DNA of 64,000 nucleotides from Bacteroidetes bacterium HLUCCA01 (lineage in GTDB: Bacteria; Bacteroidota; Rhodothermia; Balneolales; HLUCCA01), in the NCBI GenBank assembly GCA_001314545.1, contig LIHN01000015.1, forward strand, positions 1 to 64,000, read 5' to 3'. Under the pieces are notes generated by a model. It was not told the origin of the DNA and searched no databases. It worked only from the letters and a program-made list of their open reading frames with translations. A program made the position numbers and the translations under genes. Of this stretch, positions 43,652 to 52,420 are shown one piece after another. Within the stretch, counting starts at the first letter, position 1. Each line of letters opens with the position of its first letter.

Positions 43652-44176
43652 TTACAGGTCTGACTCATCGCGCCAGCGAATCAGCTGCCAGCTGGAGGTG
43701 GTGTCAGCCCGGGTTAGGGTAAAGACCGCAGCGCCGTCGGTTCGGAATAAATCAGAACCTTCCAGCAGTACGGTGAGATTAAATCGTCTGACAATCCGGG
43801 TTTGCAGCCCGCCGGGGGCATCAATCCGGTCGATTATATTGTTCCATTGCAGTTGAATATCTCTGCTATTTTCAAAAAGACGGGTTGTAGAGTTCATCTC
43901 TTCAGAACGCCCCCAGCTGATATCAACATTTTGCTGCTGATCCCGAAAGGTAAAAATAAAATCGGGATGGATGAGCAGGCCGTACATGGTAGTATCGCGG
44001 AACTGATAGGCACTCTGAAAACGGGTATAAAACCCCTCGATGGTTGCCGGATTCCCCAGTAAATCGCCTAAAATATCGCCTTCCAGCATCTTCGGGGCAA
44101 AGGGATTGGAGCAGGATGCCATTGTTATGACCATCAAGCCCATTGCCAGGGATGCTATGAAGGCTTTTACGGGCAT
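43652..44176 (-). CDS. Hypothetical lipoprotein (174 aa)
   Basis: Not recognised. The ATG at 44176 is chosen because it yields a lipoprotein signal (MPVKAFIASLAMGLMVITMASC, lipobox TMASC) and avoids a 35-base overlap with the upstream PLP-enzyme gene. The mature part resembles NTF2-like or SnoaL-like small folds (FYTRFQSAYQFRDTTMYGLLIHPDFIFTFRD), but that is tentative. It lies between the cystathionine-type enzyme gene and the thiolase on the same strand; the 5-base gap upstream suggests an operon. Confidence 0.55.
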   Translation of the reverse strand: MPVKAFIASLAMGLMVITMASCSNPFAPKMLEGDILGDLLGNPATIEGFYTRFQSAYQFRDTTMYGLLIHPDFIFTFRDQQQNVDISWGRSEEMNSTTRLFENSRDIQLQWNNIIDRIDAPGGLQTRIVRRFNLTVLLEGSDLFRTDGAAVFTLTRADTTSSWQLIRWRDESDL

Positions 44177-44180
44177 TACA

Positions 44181-45338
44181 TCAGCATTTTTCCAGGGCTT
44201 GTCCGATATCTTCAATCAGATCGTCCGCATCTTCAATACCAACCGATAAGCGGATGAGAGAATCGCTCAGGCCGGATTTTCGGCGGACCTCCACCGGTAT
44301 GGAGCCATGGGTCATACTCACGGGATGTGATATCAATGATTCAACACCACCCAGACTCTCGGCCAGGGTGAAAATCTCAGTCTGACTCATGAAATTCAGT
44401 GCTTTTTCAACCCGGTCGTCTTTCAGCGTAAAGGAAAGCATCCCTCCAAAATCGCGCATCTGATTTTTAGCAATGCGGTGACCCGGGTGGGTGCTCAGCC
44501 CCGGATAGTATACGTGTCCTACATCTTTATGATTGACCAGGTACGCGGCAATCTTGTGGGCATTGTCGCAGGAACGCTGCATCCTGACCGCCAGAGTTTT
44601 GATTCCGCGCAGGGTCAGGTAGCTGTCCATCGGACCGGGTACTGCTCCGCTGGCTTTGGTTTGAAACCGCATGTTCGCTATGATTTCCTTGTGCGAGGTG
44701 CAAATGGCCCCTCCAATCACATCGGAGTGCCCTCCCAGGTACTTTGTGGTGGAATGAATGACGGCATCTGCGCCAAGTTTAAGCGGTTGCTGCAGGTACG
44801 GCGAGGCGAACGTATTGTCAACCACCGATAAAATTCCGTGCCTTCGGGTAATATCGGTGACGCCTGCGATGTCAATGATGGAAAGCAGTGGATTGGTAGG
44901 AGTTTCAATCCAAATCATACGCGTTTTGGCGTTAATCGTCTCTTTAAGCAGGGCTATATCCGTCAGGTCAATAAAATGAAACCGGATTCCGTAGGGTTCA
45001 AAAACCTGGGTAAAGAGTCGGTAAGAACCACCGTAAAGATCATGTGTTGAGATGACCTCGTCACCCGGACGCAGCATTTTCAGCAGGGCATCCATCGCCG
45101 CAAGGCCACTGGCGTAGGCAGCGCAATCGGTTGCATCTTCGAGACCGGCGAGCAGATTCTCAAGAGCCGTACGGGTGGGATTGGTAACCCGGGCATACTC
45201 ATGGCCTTTGTGTACACCGGGCGATTCCTGCGCGTAGGTTGATGTCTGAAAGATGGGGGGCATCACAGCACCCGAAGTTGACTCAGGATGTTGTCTGGCG
45301 TGTATTGCCAGGGTGTTGAAATGTAAATTCTTGTCCAT
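44181..45338 (-). CDS. Cystathionine gamma-synthase/gamma-lyase-type PLP enzyme
   Basis: PLP-dependent trans-sulfuration enzyme of Met/Cys metabolism. The PLP-lysine motif is SVIHSTTKYLGGHSD, with EYARVTNPTRTALENLLAGLED near the N-terminus and SLGGVESLISHPVSMTHGSIP near the C-terminus, the standard Cys/Met metabolism PLP family pattern. The length is 385 residues from the ATG at 45338, preferred over 45380 because the longer form overlaps the TPR-lipoprotein gene. Whether it makes or degrades cystathionine, or acts as methionine gamma-lyase, cannot be decided from the sequence. It follows the TPR lipoprotein gene and may be in the same transcript. Confidence 0.9.
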   Translation of the reverse strand: MDKNLHFNTLAIHARQHPESTSGAVMPPIFQTSTYAQESPGVHKGHEYARVTNPTRTALENLLAGLEDATDCAAYASGLAAMDALLKMLRPGDEVISTHDLYGGSYRLFTQVFEPYGIRFHFIDLTDIALLKETINAKTRMIWIETPTNPLLSIIDIAGVTDITRRHGILSVVDNTFASPYLQQPLKLGADAVIHSTTKYLGGHSDVIGGAICTSHKEIIANMRFQTKASGAVPGPMDSYLTLRGIKTLAVRMQRSCDNAHKIAAYLVNHKDVGHVYYPGLSTHPGHRIAKNQMRDFGGMLSFTLKDDRVEKALNFMSQTEIFTLAESLGGVESLISHPVSMTHGSIPVEVRRKSGLSDSLIRLSVGIEDADDLIEDIGQALEKC

Positions 45339-45355
45339 TAGATTAATGCGTTGCT

Positions 45356-46540
45356 TTACGGGTTCACTTGTTCGAGCCATGCCTCGGCCTGATCTGTATT
45401 CCCGGTCAGGTTGTACGTGGCAGCCATACCATAGAGAGCCTCTTCGTTACCCGGAAACGCATCCAGCATAGCTTGATAGTAGTATCGGGCTTCCTCCAGA
45501 AACAGACCGACGGTCTGGCTTTGGCTGATCTGGTAACTATCGTTGAGTTCAGTTTGAAGGTCGATGTAGGCGCTGGCCAGGTCGATGTACTCGTTGGCTG
45601 CGAAGGGCCGTAGTTCGGGGTAGGCTTCGGTGCTTAACCGTATGCTGTACATGGCGTCTTCAACAGCCGGGGCAGAGAATTCCGTGTAGGTATCCAGAGC
45701 TGCATTACGAATTAAATACAGATGCTGAACGATGAGCATTTCGTGGTAGGGACCTGCTTCGTCCATTGCAGTAGTGAGTTCATTAAGCAATGAAATTGCA
45801 AGCTCCGTGTTCCCGGCCTCTGAAAGGGTATTGATGGCTCCGTGATAGGCGTTCAGCAGTGAACCTCTTTGAGCTGGATTGTCAGCAGGTGAAAGTGACT
45901 GACTCTGAAAAGATTTCATCCAGTCTATACTTCGCAGATACCACGAACCGGCCTCATCGTAATTACCGTTTCGTGTTTGGAGGTAGGCAAATCGCTCGTA
46001 GTACGCCCCATAACGATCTCCTGACTGGACAACAGGAAACAGGTATGTGGCTGCTTGTTCCAGATCACGCTGTTCCAGGTAGATTTCGCTGAGGAGCAGA
46101 TGTACCTGAACACTGTCAGGGTATAGGGTAATGGCATTCTGTGCATGCACGGTGGTCAGTCCGCTGGCTTCCGGATCTGTTTGTGTGGCTTGCGCCCGGG
46201 CAAACTCCTGCGACCATGCCGTTTGCTGCAGGCTGTGCATATGGTCCAGTGCCGGACTTCTGTTGTCATAGTTTTGACGGGCTTTGTCAAAGCTGGTCAC
46301 CATCAATTCATAAAAATCTTGCCGGTAGGGTGCCGTTTCTGCTACAGCCTGCCGGTACGCAGCAACACCGGCCATATAATGACCATCTGCCGAGCCGGGG
46401 TCATCGCGGAGTAGCTCCTGTGACTGCTCCAGCAATACAGCGGTTTCTGTTTGTTCTACGTTTTCGGTAAGCAGCTCGCGCTGTCCGGTGCATGAAATAA
46501 AGAACCCGAATGCGAGCACCAGGCTCGCCATTCGGGTCAT
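45356..46540 (-). CDS. TPR-containing lipoprotein
   Basis: Lipoprotein with lipobox FISC and then multiple tetratricopeptide-like helical repeats (~395 residues from the ATG at 46540, preferred over a TTG at 46555). Repeats are recognisable around residues 60-100, 145-180, 185-215 and 355-390. TPRs mediate protein-protein contacts, so it may scaffold an envelope complex. A second TPR lipoprotein follows the same pattern just upstream, and the two may be partners or duplicates of different age. No T9SS or secretion signal other than the lipobox is visible. Confidence 0.75.
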   Translation of the reverse strand: MTRMASLVLAFGFFISCTGQRELLTENVEQTETAVLLEQSQELLRDDPGSADGHYMAGVAAYRQAVAETAPYRQDFYELMVTSFDKARQNYDNRSPALDHMHSLQQTAWSQEFARAQATQTDPEASGLTTVHAQNAITLYPDSVQVHLLLSEIYLEQRDLEQAATYLFPVVQSGDRYGAYYERFAYLQTRNGNYDEAGSWYLRSIDWMKSFQSQSLSPADNPAQRGSLLNAYHGAINTLSEAGNTELAISLLNELTTAMDEAGPYHEMLIVQHLYLIRNAALDTYTEFSAPAVEDAMYSIRLSTEAYPELRPFAANEYIDLASAYIDLQTELNDSYQISQSQTVGLFLEEARYYYQAMLDAFPGNEEALYGMAATYNLTGNTDQAEAWLEQVNP

Positions 46541-46588
46541 GTTCTTTTTAAACAAATCAGGTTGAGTTTAGAATTCGCTCGTTTATCG

Positions 46589-47914
46589 TTAAAAACCGGC
46601 TTTTTCCTGAGCTTCAAGTGCTTCTTCAGTCATCCCGAGGGTAGTATAAACCCGGAACAGCGACAACCAATACTCACTGTTGTCAGGATCCAGTTCAGCG
46701 GCACGTTCATAATAAACAACCGCCTCACGGAGCAAGTCGCGAGCCTGTGTATCCAGCCGGTTAGCCTCGTCAATATCTTCGGTAACATTGCGTTCGTCAA
46801 ATATTGCAGCTGCGCGGTTCTGATAAATTACACCCAGCGTGTTGAATACGAAGTCGTCATCAGGAGCCAGTTCAGCAGCAACAATCAGCTCATCTTCTGC
46901 CTGTTGCGTTAAATCTTCAATCTGCACGTACAATGTTTCCAATTCAGCGTTGGTTTGCTCAATGGAGGATTGTAGTTCAGCGATGCGGGCGTTGTCCGGG
47001 CTCGATTCACGCTCAGCGGCACGAAGTTCACGGTTCATTTCGTCCAGACCCCGATAGAGTTCACGCTGACGATCGCTTAGTTCAAGAACCAGCTGATATA
47101 CCTGACTGCCGAAAACCAGTCGGTATTGGGCATTTTCCGGATCTGAATCAATCAGGTCACGCACCACAACCAGCGCCTCGTCAACCATCCCAAGCTGCAG
47201 GTAGGCATTGGCAAGCTCCTGGGCTATTTCAATTTCATCAGGAAAGTCAGTTCGAGCCGAATTCAGGGATTCCAATGCACCCTCACGGTCGCCGTTTTCT
47301 GATTGAAACAGGGAAAGACGCACCAATCGGAAAGCCTCGGGCACCGGAGCAACTTCAATGGCTTGTTCCATTGTAGTGATGGCGTTGTCCAGGTCGCCCA
47401 GCATATAGTATACCTCCGAAAGGACGTCGACAGACTGGACACTGTCTGGTTGAATTGCGTAGGCGTTTTGAAGGTGAAATATGGAACGCTCCAGCGACTC
47501 TTCGGTGGGTTCGCCTTCTTCGGGCACAATCAGATTAACGGCTGAGTTATACTCCTCACCCCATATCTGTGTTACCTGAAGGGGAATGAACTCGCGTTCA
47601 CCTGCCCGACTCGACTGAGCTTCAAAAAGTTCTTCCGCCCGATCGAACGAGGCATGGGCCTCCCGGAAGCTTTCTGCGCGCTCGGCTACGGGCATTTGTT
47701 TGCCTAACTCGCTCAATCCCAGACCGCGGTAGTAGTGACCAAGCGGATTTTCTGCATTCATTTCAAGGGAAGCTTCTGCTGCGGAGACAACCTGCTCATA
47801 ATCACCCCGGTTCAGATTCAGCTTAGCCGATTCAATGTTCGGGTCCCCGCCGCAGGCCGCTACGGTTACGGCCACCAACATCACCATAAGTGCTTTTGTA
47901 AGCAAAGATTTCAT
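46589..47914 (-). CDS. TPR-containing lipoprotein with coiled coil
   Basis: Lipoprotein (lipobox VAAC) with an N-terminal TPR array (~residues 20-260) followed by an acidic, heptad-like stretch (~265-330; DRQRELYRGLDEMNRELRA, then SIEQTNAELETLYVQIEDL) that should form a coiled coil, then further TPR repeats to the end. The start at 47914 is used because it gives the signal peptide directly; an in-frame ATG at 47947 adds 11 residues. It lies 48 bases upstream of the second TPR lipoprotein and is probably co-transcribed with it. Function unknown; peptidoglycan or secretion-machinery scaffolding is plausible. Confidence 0.75.
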   Translation of the reverse strand: MKSLLTKALMVMLVAVTVAACGGDPNIESAKLNLNRGDYEQVVSAAEASLEMNAENPLGHYYRGLGLSELGKQMPVAERAESFREAHASFDRAEELFEAQSSRAGEREFIPLQVTQIWGEEYNSAVNLIVPEEGEPTEESLERSIFHLQNAYAIQPDSVQSVDVLSEVYYMLGDLDNAITTMEQAIEVAPVPEAFRLVRLSLFQSENGDREGALESLNSARTDFPDEIEIAQELANAYLQLGMVDEALVVVRDLIDSDPENAQYRLVFGSQVYQLVLELSDRQRELYRGLDEMNRELRAAERESSPDNARIAELQSSIEQTNAELETLYVQIEDLTQQAEDELIVAAELAPDDDFVFNTLGVIYQNRAAAIFDERNVTEDIDEANRLDTQARDLLREAVVYYERAAELDPDNSEYWLSLFRVYTTLGMTEEALEAQEKAGF

Positions 47915-48211
47915 AATAATTGTGTTTCGTTTACGGATGAAATTCAATGTTTTAAGGTAGTGATAGATGAAACCATGTGCAATAGAATTGAATTCTCAAT
48001 GCCTTGCTTGTTCATGAATTAACATGACCGACTGCTTTCGCTGGCCTCTCGATTCCGGGTTGTGTGCGTATGGCCAATTGCTGCCGGTGCAGTATGAATC
48101 AGGCAGACGTTACTGCACTCTGACCGGCTGCATCACGTTGATTACACTATTAATACAATGCACGGGGCTGTATATTATTGTACGTCTAATCGAAATCATT
48201 ACCCATTTTCT
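47915..48211. other. Intergenic region between TPR lipoprotein and RidA
   Basis: About 300 bases divergent between the minus-strand TPR lipoprotein gene and the plus-strand RidA gene. It must carry both promoters. GAATTGAATTC occurs near 47989. No tRNA, riboswitch or small gene is convincing here. Confidence 0.35.
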
Positions 48212-48589
48212 ATGAAACAAATCATCCAAACTCCGGACGCACCTGCTGCCATCGGACCCTATGCTCAAGCTGTAGTATGCAATGGTATGGTCTACTGTTC
48301 AGGTCAGATACCCCTCGATCCGCAAACAATGCAATTCGTGAGCGATGAGGTCGGTGAACAGACCATGCAGGTGATGAAAAACCTTCGAGCGGTACTGAAT
48401 GCAGCCGGAACCGACTTTCCCAATGTCGTTAAATGCTCCATCTTCCTGAGCAGTATGGACGATTTTGCCAGTGTCAACGAAGTGTATGGTACGTTCTTTC
48501 CCGAAAATCCTCCAGCCCGTGAGACGGTTGCAGTCAGGACGCTGCCTAAGAACGCTAAAGTTGAAATATCCTGTATTGCATTTGTGTAG
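48212..48589 (+). CDS. ridA: RidA family enamine/imine deaminase
   Basis: Small (125 aa) YjgF/RidA-family protein that hydrolyses reactive imines made by PLP enzymes. The signature is PAAIGPYAQAV near the start and the C-terminal RTLPKNAKVEISCIAFV, where the conserved Arg and the RxLPK motif are the active-site arginine region. It starts at the ATG at 48212; an in-frame upstream start (48158) adds 18 residues not found in the family. RidA often accompanies PLP enzymes; the trans-sulfuration enzyme lies 3 kb away. It converges with the M23 peptidase gene. Confidence 0.94.
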   Translation: MKQIIQTPDAPAAIGPYAQAVVCNGMVYCSGQIPLDPQTMQFVSDEVGEQTMQVMKNLRAVLNAAGTDFPNVVKCSIFLSSMDDFASVNEVYGTFFPENPPARETVAVRTLPKNAKVEISCIAFV

Positions 48590-48591
48590 AC

Positions 48592-50586
48592 CTAGCGGGG
48601 AACAGCTTCCAGGGTACTGTCCACTATGTTTCCGGATCGGTCGTGTAGTACAATGCGCAGGGTATTTAAACGTTCAGGCCGAAATTCCGGATGGTGGTAA
48701 ATGAGTATACCGCCGAAGGGATCATATTCAGCTATTCCACGCACGCCATTGACATAAAACTCCGCGTTTTGATGGGTCACTCCTGACAATTCGTCCTGCA
48801 CGCGTACCGTAGCAAACCACTTGCCATCGCTTCTTCGGAAAATTCGTGGTCTGCTGAGCTCCGGAGCGGTGGTATCAGCGGCCAGCGTAAATGTTCCGAA
48901 ACTTCCGGACCGGATCCGGATGGCATCACCCGACCGGTTGCTGCCGGCATAACCCAGGCTCCGCTGGCCACGCGAGCGGGTACTGACCCGGTACATACCC
49001 ATGTCGGGGGTGTTCTGTTCTGCTTCATCCAGCATGAATCGAAGCTCGTACGAACCCTTCAACGGCTCCGAATCGGTTCCAACCTGAATGACCGGCAGGT
49101 TTTCCTCGTCATAATAATAGCCAAATACCACACTGAGCGTGTCAAATACAGTGTTCGGATAAAACGTTAGCTCAAGACGCTGATCTGGAGTCCGCATTCT
49201 CGTAGTCTGACCGGGGTACACGCGGTGAACGGAGGCGGGAGTATCTCCAAAGTAGAGTGTTCCGAAACCGGTTTTTTCCAAAGAAAAGGTGGCATGCTCG
49301 TTGAAGGAGGTAATCACGTGTACGGAATCTGCGAAGGAACCCGCGGGCACATAGCTCAGTGACGTGCTGTTGCTTCGGGATGGATTGCTCACCCAATTGT
49401 TGGTCCAGATGTAATCCCGGCCGGTTTCCGGGATTCCCCGGACCTCTGCAGAGTGCCTGAGGGTATCAGCGTGCAGTGGATGAGAAGCCCGTTGCAGGGG
49501 CTGTGCCGACGCTGCCAAAACGGTTCCCTCGGCACTGGACTCATTCCCGAAGTAGTCCCGGGCTACAATCCGTACACGGTGCCGACCTGGTGGCAGGTCC
49601 AACAGACCTGTAGTGCCGGTATCGCGGTAGAATGGCAGGGTGTTGCCATCACGAATGAACAGTCGCTGATATCCCTTCCGCTCACTTCGTAGCAGTGGAT
49701 ACACCCGGTCTACAAACATTTGACGGGCTTTATCATAGCTGAAACTGTCTACCCTGGAGTGGAAATACAGACTGTCATTAACAAAGAGCTGCAGCTCGTA
49801 GACCGCGTATACGTTACGGAGTGCGTCTGCCCGATCGGACACGTCTACGGCAAGTCCGATGGTGCCCTGGGTTCGGATGGTTCCGAATGTATAGGTACTG
49901 CCCCGGCGGGTAATCGGTATGCGCGCGATACGCTTGGATTCATTTACGCGGGAGTCCGCGTTGATGGGTTCTGCAGCGATGCCTGAAAACCTGGGTGCGA
50001 TGCTGTCTGGTACGCGTATTCCGGCCAGCAGGGGGTTAAACGGGTTGTTAATTGGACTTCGTAATTCGAAATGCAGGTGAGGCGGACCAATTCCGGTATT
50101 TCCGGTGAAGGCAATGAGGTCACCTTTTCGGAACTGGATGCCATAGGCTTCAACGTTGACGTCCAGATCGGCAGTGTAGGTTTCAAACTGGATGGAATCA
50201 GCCAATTGGCGAATTTCTGGCACGAAATCACGCAAGTGGGCATATATAGACTGCGTTCCATCCTCATGACGCAGGTAGATTACATTGCCGTAGCCATATG
50301 GAGAAATGCCGATACGGCTGAGGATCCCGTCACGACTGGCATAGACGTTGTAGCCTTGTCGACCCCACGTACCGATGTCGACAGCTGCGTGGAAGTGTGC
50401 CGAACGGGTCTCGCCGAAGGTTGCTGACATGTAGTCGCTGGCGCTGGTTGGCCAAAGGTAACGGGTCTCTGCCGACAAGAACGGGAGCCGGTCGGTATCC
50501 GGCGGGGCGGCGGGTTGCTGTGCCTGTACCTGCCAGGGAAGCATCAGGAGGGGGAAAAGAACGATGCGGGCGATCTTATGATACAC
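48592..50586 (-). CDS. M23-family metallopeptidase, secreted
   Basis: Exported endopeptidase (664 aa) with a Sec signal peptide (MYHKIARIVLFPLLMLPWQVQ then AQ). The M23 zinc ligands are HFHAAVDIG (His-x3-Asp), YAHLRDF and GPPHLHFELR, all intact. This is unlike the 5596 enzyme. The catalytic domain is near the N-terminus (~residues 60-200) and is followed by a ~450-residue C-terminal region rich in beta strands with Ig-like appearance, which may bind the cell wall or other surface. The start is GTG at 50586. It ends 3 bases from ridA (convergent) and starts 15 bases after the FAH gene. Confidence 0.92.
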   Translation of the reverse strand: MYHKIARIVLFPLLMLPWQVQAQQPAAPPDTDRLPFLSAETRYLWPTSASDYMSATFGETRSAHFHAAVDIGTWGRQGYNVYASRDGILSRIGISPYGYGNVIYLRHEDGTQSIYAHLRDFVPEIRQLADSIQFETYTADLDVNVEAYGIQFRKGDLIAFTGNTGIGPPHLHFELRSPINNPFNPLLAGIRVPDSIAPRFSGIAAEPINADSRVNESKRIARIPITRRGSTYTFGTIRTQGTIGLAVDVSDRADALRNVYAVYELQLFVNDSLYFHSRVDSFSYDKARQMFVDRVYPLLRSERKGYQRLFIRDGNTLPFYRDTGTTGLLDLPPGRHRVRIVARDYFGNESSAEGTVLAASAQPLQRASHPLHADTLRHSAEVRGIPETGRDYIWTNNWVSNPSRSNSTSLSYVPAGSFADSVHVITSFNEHATFSLEKTGFGTLYFGDTPASVHRVYPGQTTRMRTPDQRLELTFYPNTVFDTLSVVFGYYYDEENLPVIQVGTDSEPLKGSYELRFMLDEAEQNTPDMGMYRVSTRSRGQRSLGYAGSNRSGDAIRIRSGSFGTFTLAADTTAPELSRPRIFRRSDGKWFATVRVQDELSGVTHQNAEFYVNGVRGIAEYDPFGGILIYHHPEFRPERLNTLRIVLHDRSGNIVDSTLEAVPR

Positions 50587-50600
50587 GAGGAATAAGTACG

Positions 50601-51266
50601 TTAAGAGTGGGCTACGTTTACGGTAACGCTGGATAATTCAGCACCACGATGCCTGATACGTGCCGTGGCCAGATCTCCGTCTTTTAGGGGTCCCACACCA
50701 GCCGGGGTTCCGGTAAAGATCAGGTCTCCGGGCTGGAGTGTGAATAGGGCCGACAGGCGCACAATCAGGTCCGTTACCGGAAACAACAGGTCTCGGGTGT
50801 TTCCTTCCTGGCGAATTTGTCCGTTTACCTCCATGATCACGTCTATATCTTCTAGTTGGCCGGGTTTGCCCGGCGGCGTAAAATTTCCGACAGGTCCGAA
50901 TGTATCAAGTCCTTTGGCGAGCAGCCAGGGCAGACCCTTTTCCTTAAGTCGTGTCTGTGCCGCACGGTCTGTGACATCAATGCCTGCAGCCAGCCCGGCT
51001 ATGTATTCGATAGCTTGTTCGCGGATTATGTGCTTACCGGTTTTACCGATAGCGATGACCAGCTCGGCTTCATGGTGAACTTCCCCGGCACCGTGTGGCA
51101 ACAGGATGGTACCATTGTCATGAATAATGCAGGAAGAGGGCTTGGTAAACATAACCGGGGTTTCCGGTACCGGATTATTCAGTTCCTTGGCATGATCTGC
51201 ATAGTTTCGTCCAATGCAGTACAGGGTAGAAGGTTTTAGTTCTGGGAGACCGGGTAGTGTATTCAT
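50601..51266 (-). CDS. Fumarylacetoacetate hydrolase family (acylpyruvase-like)
   Basis: Metal-dependent FAH-family hydrolase, 221 residues, resembling YcgM/FAHD1 acylpyruvase. The Mg/Mn ligands are HHEAELVIAIG (the E-x-E pair), GIDVTDR (Asp) and the IFTGTPAGVGPL loop near the C-terminus, all typical. It would hydrolyse acylpyruvates or decarboxylate oxaloacetate. It is on the same strand as rpmA and the M23 peptidase; the terminator at 51389-51421 separates it from rpmA. ATG start at 51266. Confidence 0.92.
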   Translation of the reverse strand: MNTLPGLPELKPSTLYCIGRNYADHAKELNNPVPETPVMFTKPSSCIIHDNGTILLPHGAGEVHHEAELVIAIGKTGKHIIREQAIEYIAGLAAGIDVTDRAAQTRLKEKGLPWLLAKGLDTFGPVGNFTPPGKPGQLEDIDVIMEVNGQIRQEGNTRDLLFPVTDLIVRLSALFTLQPGDLIFTGTPAGVGPLKDGDLATARIRHRGAELSSVTVNVAHS

Positions 51267-51388
51267 TGATAGCGTGAGAAAGCGTGGTGATGTAGCCAGG
51301 GATCTTTACATATGTGAGGACTGACCCCGACGGATTTTCTGCAGGGCTTATCGGTTGTGTATTCTTCAACAGACATGTACTAAAATAC

Positions 51389-51421
51389 AAAAAGCCCCTA
51401 CCGGAACCGGAGGGGCTTTTT
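51389..51421. terminator. Intrinsic terminator after rpmA (bidirectional)
   Basis: AAAAAGCCCCT (51389-51399) pairs with AGGGGCTTTTT (51411-51421), with an inner GC-rich loop and T/A tracts on both sides, so it could act in both directions. It lies 42 bases after the rpmA stop and before the FAH promoter region. Confidence 0.85.
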
Positions 51422-51462
51422 GTTAAAATATTTGCCGAAGAAGGCTTAACTAAAGCCTGGAA

Positions 51463-51717
51463 TCAGGCTTCTACAACAGATACGAACTTGCGTTTGTTGT
51501 AACCTACTTTAAAGGCTACAACGCCGTCGGTCTTGGCGAAGAGGGTGAAATCATTTCCTACCCCTACGTTGTCTCCGGGGTGGAAGGTAGTTCCACGTTG
51601 ACGCACGATAATGTTACCTGCCAGTACGTGTTGTCCGCCGAATTTTTTTACGCCCAGACGTTTAGATTCTGAGTCGCGACCGTTTTTTGTGGATCCTCCA
51701 CCTTTCTTATGTGCCAT
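51463..51717 (-). CDS. rpmA: 50S ribosomal protein L27
   Basis: Ribosomal large-subunit protein that reaches the peptidyl-transferase centre through its N-terminal tail. [24 protein letters not shown] and the [19 protein letters not shown] core are diagnostic. The N-terminus begins directly with the AHKKGGGS tail, without the cleaved extension seen in Firmicutes. The length of 84 residues is normal. It follows rplU by 19 bases in the conserved rplU-rpmA order and ends with a strong terminator. Confidence 0.98.
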   Translation of the reverse strand: MAHKKGGGSTKNGRDSESKRLGVKKFGGQHVLAGNIIVRQRGTTFHPGDNVGVGNDFTLFAKTDGVVAFKVGYNKRKFVSVVEA

Positions 51718-51736
51718 GAGTCGTGTACCTCGTTAA

Positions 51737-52045
51737 TTAAGCAATAATGTTGTCTATGCGAATTTGAGAAAGCTTCTGACGGTGACCCGTCTTCTTCTGA
51801 TACCCTTTTCTTCGTTTTTTCTTGAAGATGATAATCTTGTCAGCTTTGACCAGTTCAAGCACGGTAGCTTCAACTTTGGCTCCTTCAACTACAGGGGTGC
51901 CAACTTGTATGCCTTTTTCGCCGGCAACGAGGAGGACACGATCGATAGAAAGCTTGCCGTCAGCTGTATTTTGTTTATCTACAAACAATACCTGGTCTTT
52001 GGAAACTTTGTATTGGTGACCACCAATCTCTACAATAGCGTACAT
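51737..52045 (-). CDS. rplU: 50S ribosomal protein L21
   Basis: Ribosomal large-subunit protein. The MYAIVEIGGHQYKVSKDQVLFVDK start and the C-terminal KKKRRKGYQKKTGHRQK RNA-binding segment are the L21 signature. The length of 102 residues is normal. It precedes rpmA (19 bases). Upstream, a candidate Bacteroidota-type promoter lies at 52088-52121. ATG start at 52045. Confidence 0.98.
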   Translation of the reverse strand: MYAIVEIGGHQYKVSKDQVLFVDKQNTADGKLSIDRVLLVAGEKGIQVGTPVVEGAKVEATVLELVKADKIIIFKKKRRKGYQKKTGHRQKLSQIRIDNIIA

Positions 52046-52087
52046 AACAGTATATCTGTACTTAAAAAGTGTGTTTTTTGGAAGACT

Positions 52088-52121
52088 CGAAATTTACGCG
52101 ATTTCTCAACAATTTCAAAAC
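52088..52121 (-). promoter_or_regulatory. Candidate -33/-7 promoter of rplU-rpmA
   Basis: On the minus strand, GTTTTG (52116-52121) and TAAATTTCG (52088-52096) are separated by 19 bases. That resembles the Bacteroidota consensus TTTG - 19 - TAnnTTTG, with one mismatch in the -7 element. It is ~45 bases before the rplU start. Confidence 0.5.
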
Positions 52122-52165
52122 TGAAAAATAGCGCGAAGTTGAATACGCTTCTCGTTCAGCTTCGG

Positions 52166-52375
52166 TTATTCACCTGCAGCGGGTAAATCTGTTTTTTCAG
52201 CGAGTTCCATAGCTGGTTTTGCCGGTTTGGTAATCAGTGTAGGATTCACGTCACGTATGGCCTCATGGAGCTGTCCGTCTTTGATCCAGGCCCGGCCACC
52301 ATCGTGCTGGTGTCTTCTGAGATTTTTAAAAACAAGACCTTGATTGTGCAGATCGGTTGTGTGCTTTCGGAACAT
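52166..52375 (-). CDS. Small hypothetical ORF between trx-TPR gene and rplU
   Basis: A 69-residue reading frame from the ATG at 52375 (79 residues from 52405), in the gap between the thioredoxin-TPR gene and rplU and in the same direction. It is hydrophilic, His/Lys-rich, without a signal or membrane segment, and matches no family I recognise. There is no good ribosome binding site, so it may be chance. Confidence 0.3.
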   Translation of the reverse strand: MFRKHTTDLHNQGLVFKNLRRHQHDGGRAWIKDGQLHEAIRDVNPTLITKPAKPAMELAEKTDLPAAGE

Positions 52376-52420
52376 AGCGTTGTACTTAGTTTTGGATGGG
52401 AACAAATATACTGTTTATCA

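Noticed and set aside
48024-48215. 63-residue ORF upstream of ridA
   Set aside because: It lies in the divergent promoter region, overlaps the ridA start and shows no recognisable feature beyond a hydrophobic end; likely chance.
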